From CAYWNK01 sp047639615 (GTDB lineage Bacteria; Planctomycetota; UBA1135; GCA-002686595), in assembly GCA_047639615.1 (NCBI GenBank), contig JBLIOL010000067.1, positions 1-19,768 on the forward strand: a stretch of DNA of 19,768 nucleotides. The letters run 5' to 3'. The position numbers and the translations under genes were made by a program. This document shows, in pieces, positions 7,435-14,988 of the stretch. Position 1 is the stretch's first letter. Each line of letters starts with the position of its first letter. Below the pieces are notes generated by a model. It did not search any database. It saw only the letters and a list, made by a program, of their open reading frames with translations, and was not told the origin of the DNA.

Positions 7435-8460
7435 CTAGAAGCCGTACTCGAAGGCCAGGCGCACACCGAAGTCTGCGCCCGTGGCCGCCACGGCATCGTC
7501 GTGGAAGGAGAAGACCCAGCGGCCGTGCTCGCCGTGCTCGCCAAGGTCGCGTGCGACGCCGATACCGATGTCGAGGATCTCACGGTTGAGCTCCTCCAGC
7601 ACGAAGTCGCGCACCATGGGCGCCAGCCAGTTGGCTTGGAAGAGCACCGAGGTGCGCGTGCTCCAGCGCACTTCCGCGCCCAGCTGAAGCTCGAGCCGGT
7701 CGCGCATGTGAATGCCGAGCACATCGAAGCTGTCCGGGTTGTTCGGGACGATCCAGTTCAGACCCGCGAAGAAGGAGCTGCGCCGATAGTTGCGCTCCAT
7801 CAGGACGCCGACGCCCCAATCTAGGCCGCCGTTGCTGGTGCCACGCTCCTCAGAGCCCGTCGGGAACTCGAGGCCCGCACGAACGGCTACGGCCGGGCCG
7901 TTCTCGTCCTCGACGCGCAGCTGGTGCGTGAGCACCACGGGCACATCGGTGAAGCTCACGCGGTCCTCCTCCATGCTGTAGACGAGCACACCGTTGCGGC
8001 GCACGACCATGGCGTACTGGTCCGTCTCGGCCAGATTGCGCCCACCCTCGGGGAAGAGGAAGGCCTCGTGGAAGGCGTCCACCGTGCTGTCGAGAAATCC
8101 GCTGGAGGCAAAGGTCAGAGCCAGGTCCACGTCAATGTCCGTCTTCGGGCCGAGGCCGCGGCGCACGAGCGCGCCGGCGCGTGCTTGTTCGCCGTCGAAG
8201 TTGACCCTGTCGCCGTCGCGCTTGCGGCGCTCGTAGATGCTGGCGTAGCTGAACTGGCCGGTGGCGGCCCAGGTGCCCTCGGCTTGGGTCACGGCGCGCC
8301 GCGGTGGCATGCCCAACTGCGTCAGGAGAATCGGGTGCATGACCCGCGCGGCCAAGGGGCCGCGGATGCGCTGGGGCTGGCCCTCGGGCAAGGGCCCCAA
8401 GCAGCCAGTGAACAGGAACGCGCACGCTCCCCACGAGATCAGACCCTTGACTAGAGACAC
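7435..8460 (-). CDS. DUF3187-like outer-membrane protein
   Basis: The 341-aa product starts at a GTG that shares its G with the TAG of the preceding gene (TAGTG), so I place the start there rather than at the longer open frame. The N-terminus has a hydrophobic segment ending FTGC (Cys20), a possible lipobox. The middle carries a GFLDSTVDAFHEAFLFP stretch resembling the DUF3187 signature. The body alternates hydrophobic and polar residues like a beta-barrel, and the chain ends in an aromatic residue (EYGF), common in outer-membrane proteins. A lipobox together with a barrel-type C-terminus is unusual, so one of the two may be misread. Function unknown. It ends 17 nt from the convergent small Cys protein, with no evident terminator between. 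Confidence 0.7.
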   Translation of the reverse strand: MSLVKGLISWGACAFLFTGCLGPLPEGQPQRIRGPLAARVMHPILLTQLGMPPRRAVTQAEGTWAATGQFSYASIYERRKRDGDRVNFDGEQARAGALVRRGLGPKTDIDVDLALTFASSGFLDSTVDAFHEAFLFPEGGRNLAETDQYAMVVRRNGVLVYSMEEDRVSFTDVPVVLTHQLRVEDENGPAVAVRAGLEFPTGSEERGTSNGGLDWGVGVLMERNYRRSSFFAGLNWIVPNNPDSFDVLGIHMRDRLELQLGAEVRWSTRTSVLFQANWLAPMVRDFVLEELNREILDIGIGVARDLGEHGEHGRWVFSFHDDAVAATGADFGVRLAFEYGF

Positions 8461-9485
8461 TAGCGAGGGGATTGCGGGGACGAAGGTGTGGGATTCATGC
8501 GCAAGCGGATGGGCTCTTCGCCGCGGGCTCGAATGGACGCTTGGGCGGCAGCGGTCCAAGAGTAGGCGTCGGAGGTCGCCTCGCTCGCTTGCCAGAGTGC
8601 CAAACGCTGCTGCCAAATGAACTGGCCTGGATCGAGCTTGAGAGCTGCGTTCCAGGCACTGAGGCTGGCAGCGAAGTCCTCCGGGTGAGCGAACGGGGAA
8701 TCCCAGCGCAGCCGCAAGGCCACACCTAATCGAAACAGGTCCGCGGCCAGCGCTTCCTCGCGGGCAGCCCACAGGCCCAGCTGCTTCACGCCGTGATCGA
8801 AGAGCTCCGCCTCCACGCCTGGCAGGCGGCTGCGATAGACCATCAGGCCCAGGGCTTGCAGAGCAGCGAGGGCGGTGCCGGAGCGCGGATCCTGGATGTA
8901 GACCAGGTCCTGATGGAGCAGGTTCTCGGCTCGGGGATAGATGATGGGCTCGTGGAACACGGGCTCGACAAAGCTCCCGTGCAGGCCGCCAGCAAGCTCA
9001 ACACGAGCTGGGTCGAAGCTCGTGCCTCGTACCTGACCGTAGCCATCCAGCGCACACACCAGCGGCACTTGCTCAAGGTCGAGCAGGTGGAAGGCATCCC
9101 AGAGGATCGGCCAGTCGATGGCATGCCACTGGGCGAAGAGCTGGGCGTGCTCGGGGTTCTGCTCCTGCACCACCCCCACAAGCGTGAGCTTCTTCGCAGC
9201 GCGCAGCTCTGCCGTGGCAAGGTGCCAGGCGGACACGGCCTCGCGACTGGCAGCTGACCAGGATGCGAAGTGAATCAGGAGCACTTTCTGGCCGCGCAGG
9301 TCCGAGAGCTTGAGCATGCCCGCGCCGTCGATGCGCGGCAGCTCCACGTCCGGAATGAACTGCATCGCGCCGAAGCCCGTGGTGGGCATCTGGCTCGGCA
9401 ACTTCACGGCCGGGTCCGATTCCTGCGCGAGCGCCGGCAGACACAGGGCGCTGAACGCTAGGCAGAGTCCGAGGAGCGCGCGCAT
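8460..9485 (-). CDS. Thioredoxin-fold (redoxin/TlpA-like) exported protein lacking CxxC
   Basis: This 341-aa exported protein has a signal peptide (MRALLGLCLAFSALCLPALA, cleaved before Gln21) and then a thioredoxin-type domain at about 45-155. The family sequence is visible: DVELPRIDG, KLSDLRGQKVLLIHFASW, and the cis-proline strand VPLVCALDGYGQVRG (Pro141). The WCxxC active site is replaced by WSAAS (76-80), so both redox cysteines are missing. The C-terminal half (from about 200) is helical with TPR-like character (SAWNAALKLDPGQF). It is probably not a disulfide reductase; a binding or scaffold role is inferred. I chose the ATG at 9485 because the 171-bp palindrome ends immediately before it; an in-frame ATG at 9506 would add seven residues encoded by the repeat. 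It overlaps the DUF3187-like gene by one base. Confidence 0.75.
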   Translation of the reverse strand: MRALLGLCLAFSALCLPALAQESDPAVKLPSQMPTTGFGAMQFIPDVELPRIDGAGMLKLSDLRGQKVLLIHFASWSAASREAVSAWHLATAELRAAKKLTLVGVVQEQNPEHAQLFAQWHAIDWPILWDAFHLLDLEQVPLVCALDGYGQVRGTSFDPARVELAGGLHGSFVEPVFHEPIIYPRAENLLHQDLVYIQDPRSGTALAALQALGLMVYRSRLPGVEAELFDHGVKQLGLWAAREEALAADLFRLGVALRLRWDSPFAHPEDFAASLSAWNAALKLDPGQFIWQQRLALWQASEATSDAYSWTAAAQASIRARGEEPIRLRMNPTPSSPQSPR

Positions 9486-9656
9486 GCCTAGGAGCGTGTC
9501 GCGCATAGCCGAGTTTGCGAGGCATGCGCCATTTTTAGCGAGGCAAGGCGCGCCAAGGCCCTCGTAACCGTAGCTACTTGGGGTTTGGTGCAACGCAGCA
9601 TCGCGGAAAAGGGCGCGTGGCTCGCGAAGTTGGCTATGTGCAACACGCTCCTAGGC
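9486..9656. repeat. 171-bp imperfect palindrome between miaE and the redoxin-like gene
   Basis: The outer arms are 9486-9540 and 9602-9656. Reverse-complementing the first arm and aligning it without gaps to the second gives 45 identical positions of 55 by my hand count, with the outermost 15 bases nearly perfect (ACACGCTCCTAGGC shared). Weaker pairing continues inward, and the exact 8-bp palindrome GTAGCTAC (9570-9577) sits close to the centre. One arm covers the last codon and stop of miaE; the other ends directly before the ATG at 9485. The full gap (9486-9650) holds no other recognisable feature. It looks like a mobile or REP/MITE-like palindromic unit or a large cruciform/hairpin; no target-site duplication was identified. 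Confidence 0.7.
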
Positions 9657-10268
9657 GGGCGGGCCGGAGTGCACGCGGGAGCTGGGCGCCAAACCCTCGA
9701 TCACGCGGCCTTCCAGCTCACGCAGAAAACCTTCGCGGGTGGTCACCTTGTCGAGCGGGAAGAGCTCGCGCGCCAGGTTTATGAACAGCGCGCGATGGCT
9801 GGCCTCGGACACCAAGAGGTCTGAGTACAACTCCTGCAGCTCCGTATCCCCGTCCTCCTTGGAGAGCAGATGGAAGCGCTCCAAACTGCGCGCCTCGATC
9901 AGATGCGCCAGCAACAAGCGGTCGAGCAACAGGTTGTTGCGGGTGCCTGCCGAGCCCTTGTGCAGGCCGTCGGCGTAGGGACTGGAGGCCTGGGGCTCGA
10001 GCTTCCCGCCGCGCTCTTCGAGGATCTGTACCACGCGCTCGAAGTGCTCCAGCTCCTCGATCGCCACCCGCGGCAGGCTGTGCAGGATCGAGGAATGCTC
10101 GGGGTTCTTAGCCACCAGAGCCTGGGCCGTAATGGCAGCCTTCAACTCGCAGTGGGCGTGGTCCGAGAGCAAGGCCAGCGGGTCCTGCAGAGCCATGGCC
10201 GCCCAGCTGGACGGCGTCTGGTACGCCAACCGGAAGACGGGGCGCCCGCCAAGGGTCTCGGAAGACAT
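9651..10268 (-). CDS. miaE: tRNA 2-methylthio-N6-isopentenyladenosine-37 hydroxylase (MiaE)
   Basis: The 205-aa protein is a MiaE-type non-haem di-iron monooxygenase that hydroxylates the isopentenyl group of ms2i6A at tRNA position 37, next to the anticodon. The ferritin-like ligand set is visible: E41 in HCELKAA, the E72-x-x-H75 pair in EELEHF, E125 in HLIEARSLERF, and the E155-x-x-H158 pair in SEASHRALF. Length matches the family (about 200-270 aa). The ATG at 10268 begins just before the conserved WAAMALQDPLALLSDHA region; the longer open frame upstream only reads through the adenosyltransferase gene. It starts 5 nt after the adenosyltransferase stop, so the two are co-transcribed. Its stop lies inside one arm of the palindrome. 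Confidence 0.9.
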   Translation of the reverse strand: MSSETLGGRPVFRLAYQTPSSWAAMALQDPLALLSDHAHCELKAAITAQALVAKNPEHSSILHSLPRVAIEELEHFERVVQILEERGGKLEPQASSPYADGLHKGSAGTRNNLLLDRLLLAHLIEARSLERFHLLSKEDGDTELQELYSDLLVSEASHRALFINLARELFPLDKVTTREGFLRELEGRVIEGLAPSSRVHSGPPA

Positions 10269-10273
10269 AGGGC

Positions 10274-10843
10274 CTACTGCTTTCCGCCGGGAATCCAGAG
10301 CACGTCCGACTTGCCGCCGTCGTTCTCCACGCGCGCTAGCACGAAGAGCAGGTCCGAGAGTCGGTTGAGGTAGTGCACCACGGCCATGTTGACCTCCTCG
10401 CCCTCGACCAAGCCCTCCACGAATTCCGTGCAGCAGCGCTCGGCGCGCCGGCAGACGGTACGACCCAAGTGCAACCACGCGGCGGCTTGGCTGCCACCGG
10501 GCAAGACGAAGGTCTTGAGCGGTTCAAGGTCAGCATTGGCCTCGTCGATCCAGCCCTCGAGGCGCGTCACGTAGCTCTCCGGCACGCGCAGGCGATCGCC
10601 GGCGCTACCGGGCACGCACAGGTCCGCGCCCAGGTCGAAGAGGTCGTTCTGGATCTGCAGCACCCACTCGGAGTGCTTGCCCTCCAAGCCATTAGCTCGG
10701 GCCAAACCGAGCACGCTGGAGAGCTCATCGATCTCCCCGTAGGAAGCCACCCGCAGATGGTGCTTGGGCAAGCGCGAACCGTCCCCGAGACCGGTCGTGC
10801 CGTCGTCTCCGGTCTTCGTGTAAATGCGATTGAGGCGAACCAT
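10274..10843 (-). CDS. pduO: PduO-type cob(I)alamin adenosyltransferase
   Basis: The enzyme transfers adenosyl from ATP to cob(I)alamin, producing adenosylcobalamin. The 189-aa protein has the family landmarks: N-terminal ATP-binding RIYTKTGDDGTTGLGDG (6-22), the YGEIDELSS segment (35-43), QNDLFDLGADL (65-75), FVLPGGSQAAAWLHLGRTV with the RRAER motif (112-136), and YLNRLSDLLFVLAR (158-171), which includes the conserved Asn-Arg-Leu-Ser-Asp. It is a full-length single-domain cytoplasmic enzyme. The ATG at 10843 is the natural N-terminus. It sits 52 nt after the TrmJ-like gene and 5 nt before miaE. No B12-dependent enzyme is in this window, so its client is elsewhere. Confidence 0.95.
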   Translation of the reverse strand: MVRLNRIYTKTGDDGTTGLGDGSRLPKHHLRVASYGEIDELSSVLGLARANGLEGKHSEWVLQIQNDLFDLGADLCVPGSAGDRLRVPESYVTRLEGWIDEANADLEPLKTFVLPGGSQAAAWLHLGRTVCRRAERCCTEFVEGLVEGEEVNMAVVHYLNRLSDLLFVLARVENDGGKSDVLWIPGGKQ

Positions 10844-10847
10844 AGTT

Positions 10848-10853
10848 ATCTTA
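10848..10853 (-). promoter_or_regulatory. Possible -10 element before the adenosyltransferase gene
   Basis: On the minus strand TAAGAT lies 4 nt before the ATG at 10843, in a locally AT-richer stretch of the 52-nt gap. Transcription from it would give an almost leaderless mRNA. No convincing -35 element is present, and the hexamer could be chance. Confidence 0.2.
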
Positions 10854-10895
10854 TGCCTGTGCAGCGTCGGCAGCGTTCATTGGGAACTGCGGTGT

Positions 10896-11711
10896 TCATT
10901 CGGATTCAACGTCCAGAGGGGAGGATCCGTCGTATTCGTCATCCTCCATTAGCATGCGTCGGCGGCCGCCCTTCACGTGCGGGCGCAGGCCCAGACTATC
11001 CGGGCGCATGTCGGATCCGAGCACCTTGAGGATCAGGTGCCAAGCTTTGGCATCGCGGTTCTCCAGCTCGGCACGACTGATCACGCGCTCGATCATGGCT
11101 TCGATCAACTTGGCGGCTTCGCTGTTGAGCGCGATCTCTCCGGCAAAGACCTGCTTCATACGCGCCTTCAAGAACTCGCGCCCGTCGCCATTCAGACGCC
11201 GACCGCCAGGCTCCGGCGGCAGCACGCCTTCCTGCTCGAAGAGCGAAGAGAGCACCACCCCCACCGCCATGCCCAGGTTGAGCGAGGTGTGCTCCGGCCG
11301 CGTGCGAAGGTGGCAGAGCTGCTGGCACAGGTCCGTCTCCTCGCGCGTCATGCCGGCTTCTTCGGAGCCGAAGACCAGGGCGAGTTTGCGCTCTATGTCA
11401 TTAGCCGGCACCAGCGCCGCCTCGCGCAAGCTACGCCAGGACTGACGCACACGATCACCGCGCACGCGCGCCGTGAAACCGATGGAGTCCGTGCAGTCGG
11501 TGAGCGCCTCCTGCAGGGTGTCGACCTGGCGAATGGCTGCGCGCGCATCCTCCGCCCCATGGGACATCTGCACGAAGTCCGGATGGATCAGCAGGGTGGC
11601 CTTCGGCGACCCCACGATGAAGATTTCGGTGGGTCCAAAGTTCTGAGCAACGCGCAGCACGGTGCCCACGTTGCGCGGCCCTTCCGGGCGACAAAGCACG
11701 ATTCGTTTCAT
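10896..11711 (-). CDS. trmJ: SpoU/TrmH-superfamily RNA 2'-O-methyltransferase, TrmJ-like
   Basis: The 271-aa protein is a trefoil-knot (SPOUT) methyltransferase that would add a methyl group from SAM to a ribose 2'-OH, in the TrmJ type at tRNA position 32. Motif 1 is the asparagine- and arginine-bearing PRNVGTVLRVAQNFG (12-26; N14, R20), motif 2 is LVFGSEEAGMTREE (112-125), and motif 3 is HTSLNLGMAVGVVL (141-154). The helical C-terminus resembles the TrmJ dimer extension and ends in an acidic tail. TrmJ is preferred over rRNA methyltransferases because of length and the N-terminal start directly at the SPOUT domain, but the substrate is inferred. It starts 14 nt after the sulfatase-like gene. 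Confidence 0.87.
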   Translation of the reverse strand: MKRIVLCRPEGPRNVGTVLRVAQNFGPTEIFIVGSPKATLLIHPDFVQMSHGAEDARAAIRQVDTLQEALTDCTDSIGFTARVRGDRVRQSWRSLREAALVPANDIERKLALVFGSEEAGMTREETDLCQQLCHLRTRPEHTSLNLGMAVGVVLSSLFEQEGVLPPEPGGRRLNGDGREFLKARMKQVFAGEIALNSEAAKLIEAMIERVISRAELENRDAKAWHLILKVLGSDMRPDSLGLRPHVKGGRRRMLMEDDEYDGSSPLDVESE

Positions 11712-11725
11712 GGTCGCCCCAGAGC

Positions 11726-13900
11726 CTACTCGCCCGGGCCCAGTCGTTGCAGTAGCGCACGCTCATCCTCGCTAGGCGCGCGCCTCGTGGGTGCCTGCGG
11801 CCCCGTACGGGACAGGCGCATGAAGCCTCCCGAAAGCTCTTCTAGGGGCTCCAATCCGAGCCCCTCCGTCACGCCCGGCAGCCAATCAGGCACGTAGAGG
11901 GCCAAGCTTCCGGGGGCGGCAAAGCGCTTGCCGTCGCGACGGATGCGCCGCACGGACACCCACTTGCCCTCGATGCGCACCGCCAGCGCCAGGTCATGGC
12001 CAGGGGGCTCCTCCACCTGCAGGTCCAGGGGCGTGGTCGCGCGGACGCGCAGGGCGTCGCCGCGACCGGTGAAGGGTAGGCGCTCGAGCCCACTCCCCAC
12101 GCAATCGAGGCGCGGTTGCCCAGAGCGATCATTCGCTTGGCGCGCGGGCGGATAGAGGGTCAGCAGCAGCTCCACAGCGCGTCCCTTTTCACCCGGCACC
12201 ACGATGCGCGTGTAGAGCCCCGCGTCCCGCACCAGATCAACCAGGGGCTCCGGCTCCTCCTCAGGCCAATCCAAACGCTCGCCGCTCGGCAGGCGCGGCA
12301 GCCAGCTCGTCGGTAGCCACGAGTCCCCAATGCGCAGGCTCCGTTCTAGGTGAAGGCTCTCCGGCTCGGAGGACTTGGAACGTAGCTCCAATGAGAAAGG
12401 CATGGCGCGCCGATCCGTGCCCACCAACAGCTGATCGCCCACTGGCAACACAGCGACCCCGCCGAGGCCGGTACTGCGCAGACTGCCGCCTTCCAGGTCC
12501 AGGCCAAGGCGCATCCCACGGGGCTTGCCACCGGCCAATCGCCAGCGCACATCCAAGGCACCGCCCGGCCCAATCTCGCGCTCGAGCGAGAAGCCCCAGT
12601 GCTGAGCGAAGCCCCCAAGACTTTCGCGCAGCCCCGCCAGGCGCTCCTGGACCTCGGGCTCCAGCTCGCTCTCGCGCAGGAGCACCTGACCCTCGCGGTT
12701 GTAAGGAGCCATGCCGCGCACGGCGTTCTCCTCCACATGCAACAGCGCGGAGAAGGCGGCGCGCAGCAGGTAGCTCGTGCCCTCGCAGAAGACGGCGCTG
12801 GGTTCGTCCGCGCCGTCACCGAAGAGGTCCTGCCCCTGGGCCTCGGGCAGCTCCCAATCGAAAGCGGCCGCTAGGCTTGAGGCCACGTCGACGCTGCTGC
12901 ACAGGCGCTCGCTCTTACCTGCGCCGGCACCTCCCGGCAGCCGCAGGAGCAAGCGTGTACGCACCACCTCGGGCTTGAAGGCCGGACCTCCGCTGCCCGC
13001 CGGCGGTTCGATCAAGGCACCGCGCGCGCCGAGCACCACCACCAGGGCCGCCTGCGCGCGACCGCTGGCCACGAGGCTCTCGCGCAACTGGCCAAGCGCA
13101 TGATCTACGCGCTCGAGCCCGGCCATGTGCAAGGCCTGTCGCCAGGCTAAGTACTCCGCCGAACCACGTCGGCGGCTGAGCAACTGCACCAATAGGCTGT
13201 AGCTTTCCGCGCCGCCGTCCAAGCCATCGAGGGCGGCGTCCAGGGGTGATTGATCCTTGCGGAACGGTGCTAGATATTCGCGCAAATGGCGCACACCGAG
13301 CTCGCCCGGATCGTTCCGATCCACCTGGGCCACATCCCCAAAGGAGTACCAAAGCAGCACGGGGTCCTCACCCGCAAGCAAGCCCTCGAGCTCGCTCTGC
13401 GCCACCTGCAAGACCTGCTGCGCCGGCCACCCCGCGCGCTGGGTAATCGCCGGCGAGTGGTAGGAATCAAACCCCTGGGCAAGGCCCGAAAGCCCAGCGT
13501 CCAATTGGCGCGCGCCGACCGCAGCCAGGCTACGCCAACCCGCAGCCTGCGCTGCCTCCGCGAGAGTGCGCTCTTCATTCGCAAGCCCAGCCAAGCCGCG
13601 ATCGTGTATCGACCCCAGCCCATGCTCGGTTGGGTAGCGCCCAGTCATCAAGCTAGCCAGCTCCGGATTGAGCGCGGTGGAGGCGATCACATGCTGCCGA
13701 AAATCGATGGATTCCCTCTGCAATTCGGCCAATGCGGGCAGCTGCGTAGCATCGAAAGCGTCGCCGCCCAGTCCATCCACGCTCACGATCAGCACCGTAC
13801 GCGCCGAGCGCGAGGCCACTGCCGGCGCCACGCCCGGCTGCTCCTCCCCGCCGCAGGCCGCGACGACTAAGGCCATTGCCCATAACCAACGGCCGCTCAT
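11726..13900 (-). CDS. Sulfatase/alkaline-phosphatase-fold lipoprotein, apparently degenerate
   Basis: This 724-aa protein begins MSGRWLWAMALVVAAC, a lipoprotein signal with Cys16. An alkaline-phosphatase-superfamily domain follows: TVLIVSVDGLGGDAFD (35-50, with D42 as the expected metal ligand), then LASLMTGRYPTEHGLGS (81-97), the usual sulfatase LLTGxYPxxHG block. The nucleophile motif CxPSR reads LNPEL (77-81), so the formylglycine Cys/Ser and following Arg are absent. The usual DHG(E) near 290 reads ARG (292-294), and no DPHxPY motif is seen after LLWYSFGD. A long C-terminal region (from about 400) has no family I recognise and may be a beta-rich accessory domain. The start is the ATG overlapping the dehydratase stop (ATGA). 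Catalysis as a sulfatase seems unlikely; binding or a divergent hydrolase are options. Confidence 0.7.
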   Translation of the reverse strand: MSGRWLWAMALVVAACGGEEQPGVAPAVASRSARTVLIVSVDGLGGDAFDATQLPALAELQRESIDFRQHVIASTALNPELASLMTGRYPTEHGLGSIHDRGLAGLANEERTLAEAAQAAGWRSLAAVGARQLDAGLSGLAQGFDSYHSPAITQRAGWPAQQVLQVAQSELEGLLAGEDPVLLWYSFGDVAQVDRNDPGELGVRHLREYLAPFRKDQSPLDAALDGLDGGAESYSLLVQLLSRRRGSAEYLAWRQALHMAGLERVDHALGQLRESLVASGRAQAALVVVLGARGALIEPPAGSGGPAFKPEVVRTRLLLRLPGGAGAGKSERLCSSVDVASSLAAAFDWELPEAQGQDLFGDGADEPSAVFCEGTSYLLRAAFSALLHVEENAVRGMAPYNREGQVLLRESELEPEVQERLAGLRESLGGFAQHWGFSLEREIGPGGALDVRWRLAGGKPRGMRLGLDLEGGSLRSTGLGGVAVLPVGDQLLVGTDRRAMPFSLELRSKSSEPESLHLERSLRIGDSWLPTSWLPRLPSGERLDWPEEEPEPLVDLVRDAGLYTRIVVPGEKGRAVELLLTLYPPARQANDRSGQPRLDCVGSGLERLPFTGRGDALRVRATTPLDLQVEEPPGHDLALAVRIEGKWVSVRRIRRDGKRFAAPGSLALYVPDWLPGVTEGLGLEPLEELSGGFMRLSRTGPQAPTRRAPSEDERALLQRLGPGE

Positions 13901-14889
13901 ACGCTGGCCGCCTGCAAGCGCCGCAGTTGTTCCGGATCCGGATTGCCACCCGAGACCACCACCACCACGCGCAAGGGATTGGACTCCGTGCGTTTCGCGA
14001 CCCAGGGGTTCGACATACCCGCGAGGGCCGCCGCGTAGGTGGCCGCGCCCGCGGGCTCGACAACTTCGCCGAGTGCGACCATGGTCGCCTGTGCTTGAAA
14101 GACCTGCTCGTCGCTGACGGTCCAAACGTCGCTTAAGGTCAGGCTGCAAATTTCGATATTGAGCCGCCCGGCCGCAGGCGGGCAGAGCCCTTGCACCTGT
14201 GTCGTGATCGACTCCAGTTCCACCGGTTCCAAGGCTGCCAAGCCGCGGATCATGTTGGGTGCGCCTTCCGGCTCGACGCCGATGATGTGCAGCTCATGGC
14301 CGAGAGCGCGGCGCAAGGCCAAGGAACTACCCGCCGACAAGCCACCGCCACCGATGGGCAGCATGACGACTTCCACGTCGGGCATGTCCTGCGCGATCTC
14401 AAGGCCCACCGTACCGGCGCCCTCTACCGTGCCTTCCATATCGTAGGGATGCACGAGGGTGCGACCGGCTGCTACGAACTCGTCGCAGGTCAGCACCGCC
14501 GCCGCGCGCGTCTCGGTCAGCACGACCTCGGCGCCCTCGTCGCGACAGGCCTGGATCTTGTTGGGGTAGGCGTCCTTGGGCATGACGATGGTCGCCGCCA
14601 CGCCGGCCTTGGCCGCGGCCCAGGCCAGGGCCTTGCCGTGATTGCCGGAGCTGACGCCGACCACGCCGGCAGCGCGTTGCTCCGCGCTCAGCCGTTGCAT
14701 GTTGTTCCAAGCTCCGCGCGCCTTGAACGCCCCGGTGACCTGGCGATTCTCCAGCTTGCCGTGGATGCGCACGCGCGGGTCCGGCGAGGGCAGCTCGAGC
14801 AGCGGCGTACGCTCCACAACCCCCTTCAGTCGCTCGGCAGCATGGTCAAAGCGGATGTGATCGAAGTCTTTCCAAGGGGTGTCAGGCAT
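13897..14889 (-). CDS. PLP-dependent threonine/serine dehydratase
   Basis: The 330-aa protein is a fold-type II PLP enzyme of the threonine dehydratase / serine racemase group, converting threonine or serine to the 2-oxo acid and ammonia. The PLP lysine is K56 in KLENRQVTGAFKARGA (45-60), the SSGNHG motif that holds the cofactor follows near 80, and the phosphate-binding glycine loop GGGGLSAG is present in the middle. There is no C-terminal ACT-like regulatory domain, so it resembles the short catabolic type or serine racemase rather than full-length biosynthetic IlvA. I chose the ATG at 14889; a GTG at 14904 is possible. It heads the minus-strand operon and overlaps the next gene by 4 nt. 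Confidence 0.9.
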   Translation of the reverse strand: MPDTPWKDFDHIRFDHAAERLKGVVERTPLLELPSPDPRVRIHGKLENRQVTGAFKARGAWNNMQRLSAEQRAAGVVGVSSGNHGKALAWAAAKAGVAATIVMPKDAYPNKIQACRDEGAEVVLTETRAAAVLTCDEFVAAGRTLVHPYDMEGTVEGAGTVGLEIAQDMPDVEVVMLPIGGGGLSAGSSLALRRALGHELHIIGVEPEGAPNMIRGLAALEPVELESITTQVQGLCPPAAGRLNIEICSLTLSDVWTVSDEQVFQAQATMVALGEVVEPAGAATYAAALAGMSNPWVAKRTESNPLRVVVVVSGGNPDPEQLRRLQAASV

Positions 14890-14916
14890 AGTCGGGTCGC
14901 TCACGGTCGGGCCTGC

Positions 14917-14922
14917 ATTATG
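14917..14922 (-). promoter_or_regulatory. Possible -10 element for the minus-strand operon
   Basis: CATAAT on the minus strand (five of six consensus bases) lies 28 nt upstream of the dehydratase ATG, in the 99-bp divergent gap (14890-14988). The -35 region is not convincing. The same AT-rich spot could also serve the divergent dus gene, which has a GGGGAG ribosome-binding site at 14967-14972. Confidence 0.25.
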
Positions 14923-14988
14923 CGATCTCGCGCGAACGGCCCCCACTCTCGTACCTCCCTTCCGCCGGGGAGCTACCATTCCCCCGCA

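Noticed and set aside
8461..8772. N-terminal extension of the DUF3187-like protein
   Set aside because: It overlaps the redoxin-like gene out of frame; the TAGTG overlap gives a natural coupled start.
10269..10478. N-terminal extension of MiaE
   Set aside because: It is out-of-frame read-through of the adenosyltransferase gene; MiaE homology starts after 10268.
13901..14149. N-terminal extension of the sulfatase-like protein
   Set aside because: It reads through the dehydratase 3' end in another frame; the ATG at 13900 begins a proper lipoprotein signal.
14191..14988. Upstream extension of the dus frame
   Set aside because: It lies antisense to the dehydratase gene, whose PLP motifs are clear; Dus homology begins at 14989.
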